Of a stretch of DNA of 64,000 nucleotides, positions 44,366-54,213 are shown one piece after another. The stretch lies in contig JBBKWN010000037.1 in the NCBI GenBank assembly GCA_037968955.1, forward strand, positions 1 to 64,000, in the 5' to 3' direction. Below the pieces are notes generated by a model, which did not search any database, was not told the origin of the DNA, and saw nothing but the letters and a program-made list of their open reading frames with translations. Source of the stretch: Pararheinheimera sp037968955 (lineage in GTDB: Bacteria > Pseudomonadota > Gammaproteobacteria > Enterobacterales > Alteromonadaceae). Each line of letters begins with the position of its first letter. The stretch's first letter is position 1. A program made the translations under genes and the position numbers.

Positions 44366-45310
44366 ATGTCACATGCTGCGCAAGCGAAAGCTCAATACAA
44401 TCTGAACAAATTGCATAAGCGCCTACGGCGTGGTGTGGGACAGGCGATTGCCGACTTTTCGATGATCGAACCAGGCGATAAAATTATGGTCTGTCTGTCG
44501 GGCGGCAAAGACAGCTATACCATGCTCGACATTTTGCTGAATCTGCAACAAGCGGCCCCCATTGATTTTTCGATCGTCGCTGTTAATCTAGACCAAAAGC
44601 AACCCGGGTTTCCAGCCGAAATACTACCGCAATATTTGACGCAACTCGGTGTCGATTTTCAGATCGTAACTGAAGATACCTATTCCATCGTCAAAGATAA
44701 AATCCCGGAAGGAAAAACAACCTGCTCATTATGCTCGCGACTGCGTCGTGGTATTTTGTACCGTACCGCCAAAGAGCTCGGCGCTACCAAAATTGCACTG
44801 GGCCATCATCGTGATGACATGATTGAAACGATGTTTCTCAACATGTTTTATGGTGGAAAAATGAAATCGATGCCGCCAAAACTGCAAAGCGACAATGGCG
44901 AGCACATTGTGATCCGCCCATTAGCTTATTGTCGTGAAAAAGACATTGAAAAATACTCAATGGCGAAAGGGTTTCCAATCATCCCTTGTAACCTCTGTGG
45001 CTCGCAAGATGGCTTGCAACGCCAGGTGATCAAAGAAATGTTGCAAGATTGGGATAAAAGATTTCCGGGCCGGATTGAAACCATGTTTCAAGCCATGCAG
45101 AACATAGTGCCATCACATATGATTGATAAAACCTTATTTGATTTTGCCGCTGTGAGTCATCTGCAGCCCATCGCAGACGGTGACACCGCCTTTGATAAAA
45201 TTGCCGTACCAACAGTGCCGGTTGGCTATATCGCAGAAGAGGATGACAATACCGAACAGCCAAACGCACAACAAGGGACGCCTTATCTACAGACATTAGA
45301 GTTGGTGTAA
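44366..45310 (+). CDS. ttcA: tRNA 2-thiocytidine biosynthesis protein TtcA
   Basis: A 314-residue PP-loop ATPase that thiolates C32 of certain tRNAs using an Fe-S cluster. The PP-loop is SGGKDSYTML near residue 46; the CxxC pairs are CSLC near residue 120 and CNLC near residue 211. The family-conserved LGHHRDDMIETMFLNMFYGG lies near residue 145. ttcA next to fnr and uspE is the enterobacterial order. Confidence 0.96.
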   Translation: MSHAAQAKAQYNLNKLHKRLRRGVGQAIADFSMIEPGDKIMVCLSGGKDSYTMLDILLNLQQAAPIDFSIVAVNLDQKQPGFPAEILPQYLTQLGVDFQIVTEDTYSIVKDKIPEGKTTCSLCSRLRRGILYRTAKELGATKIALGHHRDDMIETMFLNMFYGGKMKSMPPKLQSDNGEHIVIRPLAYCREKDIEKYSMAKGFPIIPCNLCGSQDGLQRQVIKEMLQDWDKRFPGRIETMFQAMQNIVPSHMIDKTLFDFAAVSHLQPIADGDTAFDKIAVPTVPVGYIAEEDDNTEQPNAQQGTPYLQTLELV

Positions 45311-45363
45311 GGGGCTGATACTACTACAACAGTGATTGGTACGACACCAGTTAGCCAGCTCTA

Positions 45364-45402
45364 AAACGCCAAGCTCATCGAACGATCATGTGCTTGGCGT
45401 TT
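45364..45402. terminator. Hairpin terminator after ttcA
   Basis: AAACGCCAAGC and GCTTGGCGTTT form an 11-bp stem with a 17-base loop, between convergent ttcA and the exopolysaccharide operon. Confidence 0.65.
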
Positions 45403-45523
45403 ATGGGACTCGCAATAACATAATTTTTGAATAATTTTTGCGGTATTATTTTTATCTAAAGTTCAAACGAATCGATGAAGCCCGCACAATTTACTTGAGC
45501 GAATTGAGTAAGTCGCCCAGTCG

Positions 45524-45961
45524 TTAGCTAAAAATTGTTTTAAACCAGTGCCAAATTCCAAGTGAAAATCCATCGAAGATATCGATACCCAATGCAGATT
45601 TAACCAAATAGAGCACCAGTAAACCCAATACGGTCGACAGCACCAACAGCACAGAAATAATCAGCGCTAGCATCAATCTTGATAATTGCTGACGAGCACG
45701 TTGTCCATCCCGTAAGTTCCTCCCTGCAACCAGCACGTAATAATAACGCCAACCAAAGAGTCGCAGTGTGCCACGAAAATCCAGCTGATGTTTGCCCCAC
45801 TGTCTGGCACCAAGCGCAACCCGCAAATGGGCTAACTGCTGCTCGGAGAAACTGCCGGCGACGTCGGCTGGCATTCGAGCTAACAATTTTTGCAAGCCGG
45901 GGTCTTGTCGAAGCTGAGTCGCCGTCTTATCGAACGCTATCTTGGCTGATGATTCTGGCAT
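45524..45961 (-). CDS. Hypothetical membrane protein ending the exopolysaccharide operon
   Basis: A 145-residue protein I cannot assign to a named family. A soluble N-terminal half (with SFSEQQLAHLRVALGARQW) is followed by FRGTLRLFGWRYYYVLVAGRN, a basic loop, one transmembrane helix (LALIISVLLVLSTVLGLLVLYL) and an amphipathic C-terminal tail. The start at ATG 45961 lies five bases after the vpsP stop; a longer frame overlaps vpsP. Its place suggests a part in polymer assembly. Confidence 0.6.
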   Translation of the reverse strand: MPESSAKIAFDKTATQLRQDPGLQKLLARMPADVAGSFSEQQLAHLRVALGARQWGKHQLDFRGTLRLFGWRYYYVLVAGRNLRDGQRARQQLSRLMLALIISVLLVLSTVLGLLVLYLVKSALGIDIFDGFSLGIWHWFKTIFS

Positions 45962-45966
45962 CAATG

Positions 45967-46710
45967 TTATCGGTTTTGACAGAAGTCGCGTTGCACACGC
46001 TGTTGCGCCAAAGCGGAGTATTGCTTTGTCCGCGCTTGTAGATAAATACAAGCTAACCGCTGCATCTGGTATTGATTGACCAGTTGCAGTACCGGCTGGT
46101 ACAACCTCGGGCTTGCATCAATGCTACGCGCCAATACACGATAGCCGAGCGCTTTTTGGGTAGCTGTGAGATGTGGCCACTGGGAGTAAACGACGGCCAG
46201 CGTGCGTTGCAATACTTGTGGCAGATAAGGGCCGTATTGATCGGCTAAAGCAAGTTGTTCAAACGCCTCAGTCAGACGAAACTGCACCGTATTGAGGTAC
46301 CAAGCATAGTCTGCATAAGCGATCGGCCAATGGGGGCGCAATTGAATGGCTTGGATGTAATAACTTTCTACCACCGCCATTTGTGAAGCTGGACGAAAAC
46401 CTTTATACCAGCCCCACTCGAGCACTTTGGCCATACTCAACAAATAGTGCGGGTGATTAGGTTCATGCGCCAAACTCACATCCATTAACTGCACGGCTTG
46501 CTGGTAGCGATCGATCGTCAGTTGGTCGTTATTTTTATCCCACTCATTCAGTAGAAACTGCACTCGGAAGAAATTGGCACTGGCGATTCCGGCATGCCAC
46601 ACCGGCACAAACAAGCAAAGGGTCACTGCAGCAAACAGCAGCGCCACTAGCCGACGTTTAACTAAACTTGCGTTTGTCGGCAACGATTGTTGGTACACTG
46701 CATCTGTCAT
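45967..46710 (-). CDS. VpsP-family polysaccharide biosynthesis protein
   Basis: A 247-residue protein with one N-terminal transmembrane helix (LVALLFAAVTLCLFVPVWHA, residues 21-40) and a helical TPR-like domain (LAHEPNHPHYLLSMAKVLEWG, AIQLRPHWPIAYADYAWYLN). It matches the pattern of VpsP from the Vibrio cholerae vps-II cluster, a protein of unknown mechanism needed for biofilm matrix. AGGGG before ATG 46710. Confidence 0.8.
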   Translation of the reverse strand: MTDAVYQQSLPTNASLVKRRLVALLFAAVTLCLFVPVWHAGIASANFFRVQFLLNEWDKNNDQLTIDRYQQAVQLMDVSLAHEPNHPHYLLSMAKVLEWGWYKGFRPASQMAVVESYYIQAIQLRPHWPIAYADYAWYLNTVQFRLTEAFEQLALADQYGPYLPQVLQRTLAVVYSQWPHLTATQKALGYRVLARSIDASPRLYQPVLQLVNQYQMQRLACIYLQARTKQYSALAQQRVQRDFCQNR

Positions 46711-46756
46711 TGGTTACGCCCCTTGTTGGCGCCGAACGATGGTCGGTGGTTTATGG

Positions 46757-47512
46757 TCATCGGGCAGTCTCAAAATGTCGTTGCCCGGTAAAATCGAGCG
46801 CGGCGGTAATAATTTTCGGATTCTCTTGCACCAAACTAAAAGCATAAGCTTCGTCAGTGAGACGGCTAACTTCAGCACGCGCAGCAGAGAGCCTAGGAGG
46901 CCTGCGTAATACACTATGACTATCCGTCGCCATCACGCTAAACAACCGCTGTTGCAGCAGTAGGCGTGCACAATCCTGATGCCGAGAGCCAAGATCACCC
47001 AACAACGACGACGCCGTAAGTTGAAATAAGCAACCGGCCCGGATCAACGGTGCCAGAATTTTCGGGTCGTTTTGGACGTCTCGATTGCGCTCTGGATGAG
47101 CAATCATTGGGATGATCCCGCGTTGCAACAACCATTTCACCAGCTTGTCACTGCCTGGCGGAATATGGCTGTGCGGGAACTCGAGTAATAATACTTGCTG
47201 CTGTTGCCAGTGCCCTAAAATAGGCAATTGCCCCTGTTCAAAAGCGGGCATTAAATCGGCGGTGACTCGAATTTCAGCGGCAGCAGCAATCGCTATATCA
47301 ATCTGCTGCTCGCTCAGCGCTTGTCGAAGCTGCATTAATGCGTGATTGATGGTTGCTCGTGTATTGTCAAAATAACCTGGATTGATATGCGGGGTCGCCA
47401 CCATCTGCGTAATACCATCAGCTACCGCAAGGCGCAATAGCGCCAATGATTCGGTTAAATCATTGGCGCCATCGTCAATGCCCGGCAAGATATGGCAATG
47501 CAGATCAATCAT
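46757..47512 (-). CDS. CpsB/CapC-type (PHP) tyrosine-protein phosphatase
   Basis: A 251-residue metal-dependent phosphatase that probably dephosphorylates the tyrosine autokinase encoded upstream. The PHP-fold metal motifs are clear: MIDLHCHILPGIDDG at residues 1-15, MVATPHINPGY near residue 38, and IAHPERNRDV and ATDSHS later. The ATG overlaps the kinase stop in an ATGA arrangement, so the pair is translationally coupled. Confidence 0.93.
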   Translation of the reverse strand: MIDLHCHILPGIDDGANDLTESLALLRLAVADGITQMVATPHINPGYFDNTRATINHALMQLRQALSEQQIDIAIAAAAEIRVTADLMPAFEQGQLPILGHWQQQQVLLLEFPHSHIPPGSDKLVKWLLQRGIIPMIAHPERNRDVQNDPKILAPLIRAGCLFQLTASSLLGDLGSRHQDCARLLLQQRLFSVMATDSHSVLRRPPRLSAARAEVSRLTDEAYAFSLVQENPKIITAALDFTGQRHFETAR

Positions 47513-49704
47513 GATGTTTCAGATTTCTCGGCATAATATTGGTAATAACCGTAAGAGCCGTAATATTTTTCAGCTTTTTTCAGGTCGAGATCATTCAGCA
47601 CCACCCCAAAAACTTTGGCATGCGCATGTACTAATTTTGATAACGAGTGTTGAATTAAACCGGAGCGTGTTTGATCCGCTTTGACCACCATCAACACCGC
47701 GTCGGCAAAACGTGAAATGATCAGGGCATCACTCACCGCATGGACTGGCGGTGTATCAATCACAATTTTTTGATAACGTGTTTTAAGCTGCAACAACAAC
47801 GCTTCAAAGCGTGGATGTGACAACAGCTCCAGTGGGTTGAGCGGAATAGTGCCGGCCGTCAGAATATCAATGCCTGTTGCTTCATCATGCACGATACATT
47901 CTTCCAGACTTTCAGTTTCTGACAAGTAGTTCGACAGACCGGGTTGAAATGCTGGCAAGCCAAATCGCTTAGCGATGGTCGGTTTGCGCATATCGGCATC
48001 GATTAACAGGATTTTTTCTAACTGCCCAAAAGCAAAGGCAATATTACTAGAAACAGTAGACTTCCCTTCCTCCGGGATTGACGAGGTCACTTCAATCACC
48101 TGCAGCGGCTTGTCTAATGCCAACAGTGAAATACTGGTTCGAATACTACGAATCGACTCGCTGAATTGCCGTTGTTCAGCATTAAAAAACATCGTATTAA
48201 TATCTTTGAGCGGCATTTTTCCAGGCACTTTCGGCACCACGCCAAGGGCGCGTTGTTGTAGTACTTGTTCGACATCAGTGGTCGTTTTAATGGTGTCATT
48301 CAACGATTCCATCACAAACGCCACAATGATGCCAAAGCCAAGCGCTGCTATAAATGCAAGAATCACAATAAGTTTGCGTTTAGGCTTCATCGGCTCTGAG
48401 GCGGGCATCGCACGATCAGTAAATCGAGCAATCGCAGAGTTAAAATCGCCGGCCACTTCAGTTTCTTTTTGTCGCGCCATAAAGGTACCGAACAACTGGC
48501 GGTTAGTCTCAACTTCACGTTGTAAGCGCTGATATTCAGTCTCTTTTCCACTCAGATCCTGATACTGCAACTTAGCCCGCTCCATTTCCGTCTCTAACGA
48601 TTGCAGGTTCTCTGACGCAGTTTGTGCTTCATTTTCGATGCCAGAGATTAACTTGCGGATCTGATCACGTAAATTATCTTGCACCGTGGTCAGCTCAGAT
48701 TTCGCCGCTAATAATTTGGGATGTTTGGGTCCATAAATTTTGCTGAGTTCTGACACCTTCCGCTCAGCAGAAATGACTTCCTTCTTCACGTTTTGAACCC
48801 CTGGGTGGGCGGTGATTTCTGGGAGCGATTCAAGCCGGTCAATTTTGTCGGTACCGTATTGTGAAATAACTCGAATAAAACCATCGACTTGCGCTTTTTT
48901 CGCTCGCGACTGAGTAATTTCAACGCCGAGGCGTTCTAGCTCCTGACTGCCAAGGCTGCGAACACCGGCTACATCAATTAGCCCTTCCCGAACCCGAAAT
49001 TGTTGCAACGCGAGTTCAGATTCATCAAGCCGAAGGCGAAGTTCACCTAAGCGCCCACCCAACCAAGCATTTGCTTTTTGAGTAATGCCCATTTTAGCTT
49101 CGAGCTGACTCTCGATGTAGGCATCACCCACGGCATTGGCGACAGCCGCCGCGAGTTTGGCATCATGCGATTCAAAGGTGATATTTACCAACTGCGTTTT
49201 ACGGACCGGGTCAATACTGAGTTTGGCGACAAACTTTTCCACCAATTTTTCTTTAATCCGTGCCGCCTTGTCTTCTTCTGACATAACATCTGCAACATCA
49301 TCCGGCAGGAAAGGTAGTTGCTTTTTTAAGTCGCTCATCAACGAAGGGTCGCTGATAAAGTCACTATGTTTGCCCAGTTGTAAACGGTCGATCACGGTTT
49401 CGGCAATACTACGAGATTTGAGGATCTCAAACTGTGTTAGATAATATTCCTGCTGTGCCGAATTCATGCCGTACACTTCTTCGATTTTGACGGCTTTGGC
49501 TTGTTGCGCCTCAATCAACAATGTTGCTCTTGAGCTAAAAACCGGCTTGAGGTTTAAAACAATAAACACGGTCAGCGCAGAGACCAGAATAGCCAACAGC
49601 AAAATGCGCCATTTTGCTCGATTGATCACAGAGAAATACTTTCTCAAATCAATAACTTCTTCATTCACCTGACCGGCGCCTTGTGGTTCAACAGCTAAAG
49701 ACAT
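47509..49704 (-). CDS. Wzc-like polysaccharide tyrosine autokinase / co-polymerase
   Basis: A 731-residue inner-membrane protein with an N-terminal Wzz domain, helix at about residues 30-50, a long periplasmic coiled coil with GNVR-like part (about 190-400), a second helix near 440, then a cytoplasmic BY-kinase domain. Walker A is SIPEEGKSTVSSN, Walker A' ILLIDADMRKPT and Walker B KIVIDTPPV. A C-terminal Tyr cluster (KYYGSYGYYQYYAEK) is the autophosphorylation site. It controls chain length and assembly. Confidence 0.94.
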   Translation of the reverse strand: MSLAVEPQGAGQVNEEVIDLRKYFSVINRAKWRILLLAILVSALTVFIVLNLKPVFSSRATLLIEAQQAKAVKIEEVYGMNSAQQEYYLTQFEILKSRSIAETVIDRLQLGKHSDFISDPSLMSDLKKQLPFLPDDVADVMSEEDKAARIKEKLVEKFVAKLSIDPVRKTQLVNITFESHDAKLAAAVANAVGDAYIESQLEAKMGITQKANAWLGGRLGELRLRLDESELALQQFRVREGLIDVAGVRSLGSQELERLGVEITQSRAKKAQVDGFIRVISQYGTDKIDRLESLPEITAHPGVQNVKKEVISAERKVSELSKIYGPKHPKLLAAKSELTTVQDNLRDQIRKLISGIENEAQTASENLQSLETEMERAKLQYQDLSGKETEYQRLQREVETNRQLFGTFMARQKETEVAGDFNSAIARFTDRAMPASEPMKPKRKLIVILAFIAALGFGIIVAFVMESLNDTIKTTTDVEQVLQQRALGVVPKVPGKMPLKDINTMFFNAEQRQFSESIRSIRTSISLLALDKPLQVIEVTSSIPEEGKSTVSSNIAFAFGQLEKILLIDADMRKPTIAKRFGLPAFQPGLSNYLSETESLEECIVHDEATGIDILTAGTIPLNPLELLSHPRFEALLLQLKTRYQKIVIDTPPVHAVSDALIISRFADAVLMVVKADQTRSGLIQHSLSKLVHAHAKVFGVVLNDLDLKKAEKYYGSYGYYQYYAEKSETS

Positions 49705-50225
49705 TAGAAAAATCTCTGTTCTATGGTAATGGTATCGCCGGCACTGATCCGACTCGCTAACGAGCCGTTCAGCGTATTACTTTTATCACCTTCACGGGAA
49801 ATAAAAATTTTATCCCGCGACGCGCGCTCGGTCATTCCACCAGCCAGTGCAATCGCCTGATTCACCGTCATGCCAGGCTGATACGGATAACCTCCTGGTT
49901 TCTTCACTTCACCATGAATGTAAAAGGGTCGGTATTGCACAATACCGACAAATACATTTGGCTCGACGAAATAATCGCCTTTGAGCCCCTGATAGACATG
50001 TTGTTCGACTTGTTTGATGGTCATGCCAGTGACTTTAATAGTACCCAAAAATGGATAGTTAACATTGCCACTGTCTGTCAGCTGCGTTTCCAGTTTGAGT
50101 TCATCTTCACCAAATACTTGGATCACAATGACATCGCCGGGTCCAAGCGTGTAACTGTCGACTTCCTGCGCCAATGCGCAGCAAGTCCCAAACCAAAACA
50201 ACAATATCGTCAGCAGGTACTTCAT
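49704..50225 (-). CDS. Wza-like polysaccharide export protein (short form)
   Basis: A 173-residue periplasmic/outer-membrane exporter subunit. The signal peptide (MKYLLTILLFWFGTCCALAQ) is followed by the Poly_export domain (YTLGPGDVIVIQVFGEDEL) and a SLBB-like domain (GEVKKPGGYPYQPGMTVNQA). It is shorter than Wza of group 1 capsules and lacks the C-terminal helix, so a separate barrel (next gene) probably forms the pore. GAGGA before ATG 50225. Confidence 0.92.
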   Translation of the reverse strand: MKYLLTILLFWFGTCCALAQEVDSYTLGPGDVIVIQVFGEDELKLETQLTDSGNVNYPFLGTIKVTGMTIKQVEQHVYQGLKGDYFVEPNVFVGIVQYRPFYIHGEVKKPGGYPYQPGMTVNQAIALAGGMTERASRDKIFISREGDKSNTLNGSLASRISAGDTITIEQRFF

Positions 50226-50234
50226 TGTTTATCC

Positions 50235-51443
50235 TCAGAGCGTAAATTCGGCATTTAAACCAATGACTGCCCGGTCGAATTCAATCACACCTAAAGTAGA
50301 TGTCCGGTCTTCAATATTGGCAAAGGCTTTAATTTTTACCCAACGTAACAGTTGTTTATTAAGCTCAAGTGTAATCACTTTGCCGGTATCTTTACGATCG
50401 GACAAATTGTATTTGTTGGTCTGATATTCATAGGCAATTTTAGTGTCCCACGTCTCACTCCACTGGTGGTTCCAACCCAGGCCATAGGTAGTTTCAATAA
50501 TGTAGTCGCCTAACACATTAACGGCATCAACATCTTTCGCGCGACGACCGGTCGCAATGTCAAAACCTGAATAGGTCAGTGGTTGCCAAACTAAAATGGC
50601 TTCCCAGGCAAAACCGCTAAAATCTTCCCGCTGCGCGCGGTCAAAGTTTTTATCCTGATAACCTAATTTCAGTTCACCAGAGGTGATGCTGCTAATTTCC
50701 CACTCAACACCAACCCGGTAATTATTGTCAGTGTTATTCCGATCACCACTTAAATCGAGCACTTTAAAGTCAATTTCTGCGGTGTTTGCCGATGCCACCA
50801 GTTTAACAGAGCCATTGGTCTGATATAAAAACGCACCGCCGAACAAAGTAGAATCGTAATCACGATACTGCGTCACATCACGAAAGTTATCGTACTTTTT
50901 ATTAAAATACTTTGAATTTAAACGAATTTTTCCAGTAGAACTCTGCGCGCCGTAAAGATATTCACCTTCCAACAATTGGCTATTAAATTTGGTCACATCA
51001 TCCAATAACAATCCGCGGCCTTCCGACACACCGGTGCCTCGGTCTTCATGTAACCAGCTCGCATTGGCTTTTACTTTAAAATTATGCTGGCTCGCCGGCG
51101 AAATTTTAGCTTCAGCGTCAAGATAACCATCAGTAAAATTATCCGCGTCACTGCTGAAATAGCGGGCGTTATTTAACGCCGCAGTGAAGGTATAGCTATC
51201 GGCTCCATCCACCAACATCGCTTTTAAAGCGGGTGCAATAGAGTTCACCCAGCTATCAATTTCATTGCTGCTTGAGCGAACCACATTGTCGTCATGTTTC
51301 AAACCGACTTGTACACTCGGGATTAAATCAATCCCAGAGGCGGTTTTAATGACGCCAGAAGCCGGTGCAGCTGATTGTGCTATTGCCGGTGCAATACTAG
51401 TGAGCAATGCTGTGCTGATGATCACGCCTGATGCAAACTTCAT
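50235..51443 (-). CDS. Outer-membrane beta-barrel protein of the exopolysaccharide operon
   Basis: A 402-residue secreted protein with a Sec signal (MKFASGVIISTALLTSIAPA, cleavage after AIAQ) and an alternating beta-strand pattern to the end (final strands ...AVIGLNAEFTL, with terminal Phe-Thr-Leu). The type is seen beside Wza-like exporters in vps-type loci and probably forms the outer-membrane conduit. ATG 51443 has AAGGG six bases upstream; in-frame residues to 51557 are not needed. Confidence 0.8.
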   Translation of the reverse strand: MKFASGVIISTALLTSIAPAIAQSAAPASGVIKTASGIDLIPSVQVGLKHDDNVVRSSSNEIDSWVNSIAPALKAMLVDGADSYTFTAALNNARYFSSDADNFTDGYLDAEAKISPASQHNFKVKANASWLHEDRGTGVSEGRGLLLDDVTKFNSQLLEGEYLYGAQSSTGKIRLNSKYFNKKYDNFRDVTQYRDYDSTLFGGAFLYQTNGSVKLVASANTAEIDFKVLDLSGDRNNTDNNYRVGVEWEISSITSGELKLGYQDKNFDRAQREDFSGFAWEAILVWQPLTYSGFDIATGRRAKDVDAVNVLGDYIIETTYGLGWNHQWSETWDTKIAYEYQTNKYNLSDRKDTGKVITLELNKQLLRWVKIKAFANIEDRTSTLGVIEFDRAVIGLNAEFTL

Positions 51444-51459
51444 AGATATCCCTTTATGT

Positions 51460-52860
51460 TCAGTACACATTTTTCCCACCAAAGCCCTTAAATAATGTTT
51501 TAAAAATAATTTTGATGTCCCACCACAACGACCAATTGCGAATGTAGTGCAAATCAAATTCGACCCGTTTTTCCATTTTATCGAGAGTGTCGGTCTCCCC
51601 TCGCCAGCCGTTAATTTGCGCCCAACCGGTAATACCCGGTTTGACCTTATGGCGCAGCATATAAAATGCTACTCGGTTGCGATAATGTTCATTGTGCGCA
51701 ACCGCATGCGGGCGTGGACCAACGACCGACATTTCACCACGTAACACATTTAAAAATTGCGGCAATTCATCCAATGACGTGCGTCGCAAAAAAGCGCCTA
51801 ACGGTGTTATTCTTTCATCACCTTTGGTTGCTTGGACTACATTATCAGAATTTTCAAGCACTTTCATGCTGCGAAATTTGTAAACGCCAATTTGTTTACC
51901 ATCTAAGCCGTAACGATTTTGTTTAAAAATGACCGGCCCTTTTGATGTCAACAGCACCGCAATCGCTATTAACAATAACAGGGGCGAAATAACAACTAAT
52001 GCGATGGCACTAAATACCAGATCAAAGGTCCGTTTTAGGTAATTCTGAACGCCATAATGCGGTGATTCGAACACACTGATTGAATCAATATTGCCAACAT
52101 TGCTCAACCGGCCATGCATCATGTTAATAATCAGTAATTCTGGGACCAAATACACATTCAAGGTCGTATCCCCCAACTGCTGCACAATTTGCTGGATACG
52201 CCGGTTGGCGCTCATCGGCAGACAAATATATAAACGGTTAATCACATCAGATTGAGCGGTGATCACCGAATCATTGACGTTGCCGAGCAGCATTGAACGG
52301 AACTCTTGTGGAAAACGCCCCGGCTCGCGGTCATCAAAAAAACCAATACATTCAAAACCAAGTTCTGGATGAGTTTTTATTTCCTGATAAAGCTCAATGC
52401 CGCGCGGCGTTAGTCCGACAATCGCTACTCGCTGTAGGTTAACACCATGTTCAAGTTGAATTTTGCGAACCGCACGATATATACCACGCCAGCCAAGCAT
52501 CATCACGGCCGAGCCGACGTACCATAATCCAATCACCACCCTTGAATAGGCGGCGCCGGATTTAAACAAGAAGAGCACGCTAAGCAACAGCGCAAAGGAC
52601 ACCGACAGAATGATCACTACCAGCCATAGCATTTTGCCAAATTTGCCAACGCGCCAGAATCGGTAAAGATCTAAAGCTTCAGCAATATAGGAAAACACCA
52701 CAATCTGGGCGAGTAGTAACAAAAGGTCATTTTTATCGAAACTCTGGCGATACAACTCATTGCTCAGAACCAGAACTAAAATCAGAATACAAAGGTCGAG
52801 CAGTCGGTGCAAAAAAGCAAAACTATTCCTGCTCACTTCAAGGGTGCTGGATTTTTTCAA
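51460..52860 (-). CDS. Undecaprenyl-phosphate hexose-1-phosphate transferase (WcaJ-like)
   Basis: A 466-residue polyprenyl-phosphate sugar transferase that starts the repeat unit on the lipid carrier. Four N-terminal helices, a CoA-binding-like middle domain (AIVGLTPRGIELYQEI) and a C-terminal bacterial sugar transferase domain (KRTFDLVFSAIALV, VYKFRSM, LRRTSLDELPQFLNVL, MSVVGPRPHA). TTG 52860 after GGAAGAG appears to be the start (MKKSSTLEVSR). First gene of the minus-strand assembly operon. Confidence 0.92.
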   Translation of the reverse strand: MKKSSTLEVSRNSFAFLHRLLDLCILILVLVLSNELYRQSFDKNDLLLLLAQIVVFSYIAEALDLYRFWRVGKFGKMLWLVVIILSVSFALLLSVLFLFKSGAAYSRVVIGLWYVGSAVMMLGWRGIYRAVRKIQLEHGVNLQRVAIVGLTPRGIELYQEIKTHPELGFECIGFFDDREPGRFPQEFRSMLLGNVNDSVITAQSDVINRLYICLPMSANRRIQQIVQQLGDTTLNVYLVPELLIINMMHGRLSNVGNIDSISVFESPHYGVQNYLKRTFDLVFSAIALVVISPLLLLIAIAVLLTSKGPVIFKQNRYGLDGKQIGVYKFRSMKVLENSDNVVQATKGDERITPLGAFLRRTSLDELPQFLNVLRGEMSVVGPRPHAVAHNEHYRNRVAFYMLRHKVKPGITGWAQINGWRGETDTLDKMEKRVEFDLHYIRNWSLWWDIKIIFKTLFKGFGGKNVY

Positions 52861-53088
52861 ACGTTATCTCTTCCATGAATAACAAAGACATATACTAGAC
52901 TTATTGTCACGGCGTAATATTACCTGCTGTTGACGAATGTTACCAGCACATATCTCACCATAAATTACCCGTGATAGCGAGATGTCATCACTTTGCTGTA
53001 GGATAAAACTGATAATCGCAGCCTGATCAGGCGATTTTAATTCGGTGTCGGTAATCGTGGTTCTGTTGTCTAAAATGGAGTTTCGCAC

Positions 53089-54063
53089 TTGTTGTTTAAT
53101 TCGCAGTTTGTTAAGCATTGGCGCCTGGTTATCCTGTTGCAACTAGCAGGATTCATTCTGGCTGCGTGCACCACGCCGGCAGCTTTAACCACCGTTTCAG
53201 CCCATAACGAAGCAACGCATAGCCTTGCCTTCGTCGAATCTGTGCTTAATACAGTCGTGGCGGAAACTTCAGGTCTCGTATGTCTTAACGATGGTAGTTT
53301 TTTAACAATCAATGACTCTGGACACAGCGCGACCGTCTATCGCCTCAGCAGCGCTGGCGACATTTTAGATCAATTTAGCATCGACGCCGCCAACCAGGAT
53401 TGGGAAGCAATGACCGTGCATCAAGGCAAGTTATGGCTTGGCGATATTGGCAATAATAGCGGTGCCCGCCAAGGTGGTGATTTGTATCAGGTCGCGATCA
53501 AGCTCGACAGTCAGCATATAAATCACGCGCAAAAAACGAGTTACGTCTACCCTGACTTGCCGCTATTGCCACTACAAACTTATCAGCATGATTTTGATGC
53601 AGAAGCATTAGTCAGTGCCAACCAGCAACTGTTGCTGTTTAACAAAGCGTGGCAAAGTGAGCACAGCAGCGTTTATCGGCTGATAACAAAAGACGCAGTG
53701 ACCAGTGCACACAAAATTGCCGATATCCATGGCCTTCCCGGCGTTATTACCGACGCTGCGTTTAGCCAGGAACAACAACTATTTGTGATCACCGGTTATG
53801 CACGGCCGCGGCAGAATTTATTAAACATGGCCTTATACGATAATTATCAACCTTTCTTGGCCGTTCTCGACCTTGATTTTAAGCTCCAAGCGATAGTACC
53901 GGTGTCGCAAGGCGGCCAACTCGAGGGCATTTGTATCGATCAACAGCATCAGATTTGGCTCAGTCAAGAACAGTCAAAGCGTCATGCTGCACTCTTGTGG
54001 CGTTGGGGCAGTATTCAACAACTAAATCAGCAAAAGATCACTGAATCTTTACAAATTAAATGA
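53089..54063 (+). CDS. Lipoprotein with predicted beta-propeller fold
   Basis: A 324-residue protein with a signal peptide and lipobox (LAAC, Cys about residue 26). The body has the NDSGHSATVYRL, QDWEAMTV, LGDIGNNSGAR and FDAEALV motifs typical of SdiA-regulated/esterase-like secreted beta-propellers. No enzymatic activity can be claimed. The start is TTG 53089 or the next TTG; GGAG lies eight bases upstream. Divergent from the initiating transferase gene, so it probably shares its promoter region. Confidence 0.7.
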   Translation: MLFNSQFVKHWRLVILLQLAGFILAACTTPAALTTVSAHNEATHSLAFVESVLNTVVAETSGLVCLNDGSFLTINDSGHSATVYRLSSAGDILDQFSIDAANQDWEAMTVHQGKLWLGDIGNNSGARQGGDLYQVAIKLDSQHINHAQKTSYVYPDLPLLPLQTYQHDFDAEALVSANQQLLLFNKAWQSEHSSVYRLITKDAVTSAHKIADIHGLPGVITDAAFSQEQQLFVITGYARPRQNLLNMALYDNYQPFLAVLDLDFKLQAIVPVSQGGQLEGICIDQQHQIWLSQEQSKRHAALLWRWGSIQQLNQQKITESLQIK

Positions 54064-54126
54064 TGCTTTTTAGCGATTAGCTGATTACTATAAGACCTCG
54101 GTTCGGGTCAAACTCATGTAAATAGG

Positions 54127-54139
54127 TGACAGGACGTCA
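54127..54139. promoter_or_regulatory. Possible upstream activator half-sites
   Basis: TGACAGGACGTCA contains TGAC and GTCA arms five bases apart, about 75 bases before the sigma-54 promoter. Offered as a candidate enhancer-binding site only. Confidence 0.2.
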
Positions 54140-54213
54140 TATTCGTCAGTTTTGTTTACAGCCCGGAAACGGCACTAAGTATCGCCACATACAAATCAAT
54201 GCCTTACATGCTT

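Noticed and set aside
52864..53142. Minus-strand 92-codon frame upstream of the initiating transferase
   Set aside because: It overlaps the start of the plus-strand lipoprotein gene, has no recognisable domain and would fill the divergent promoter region.
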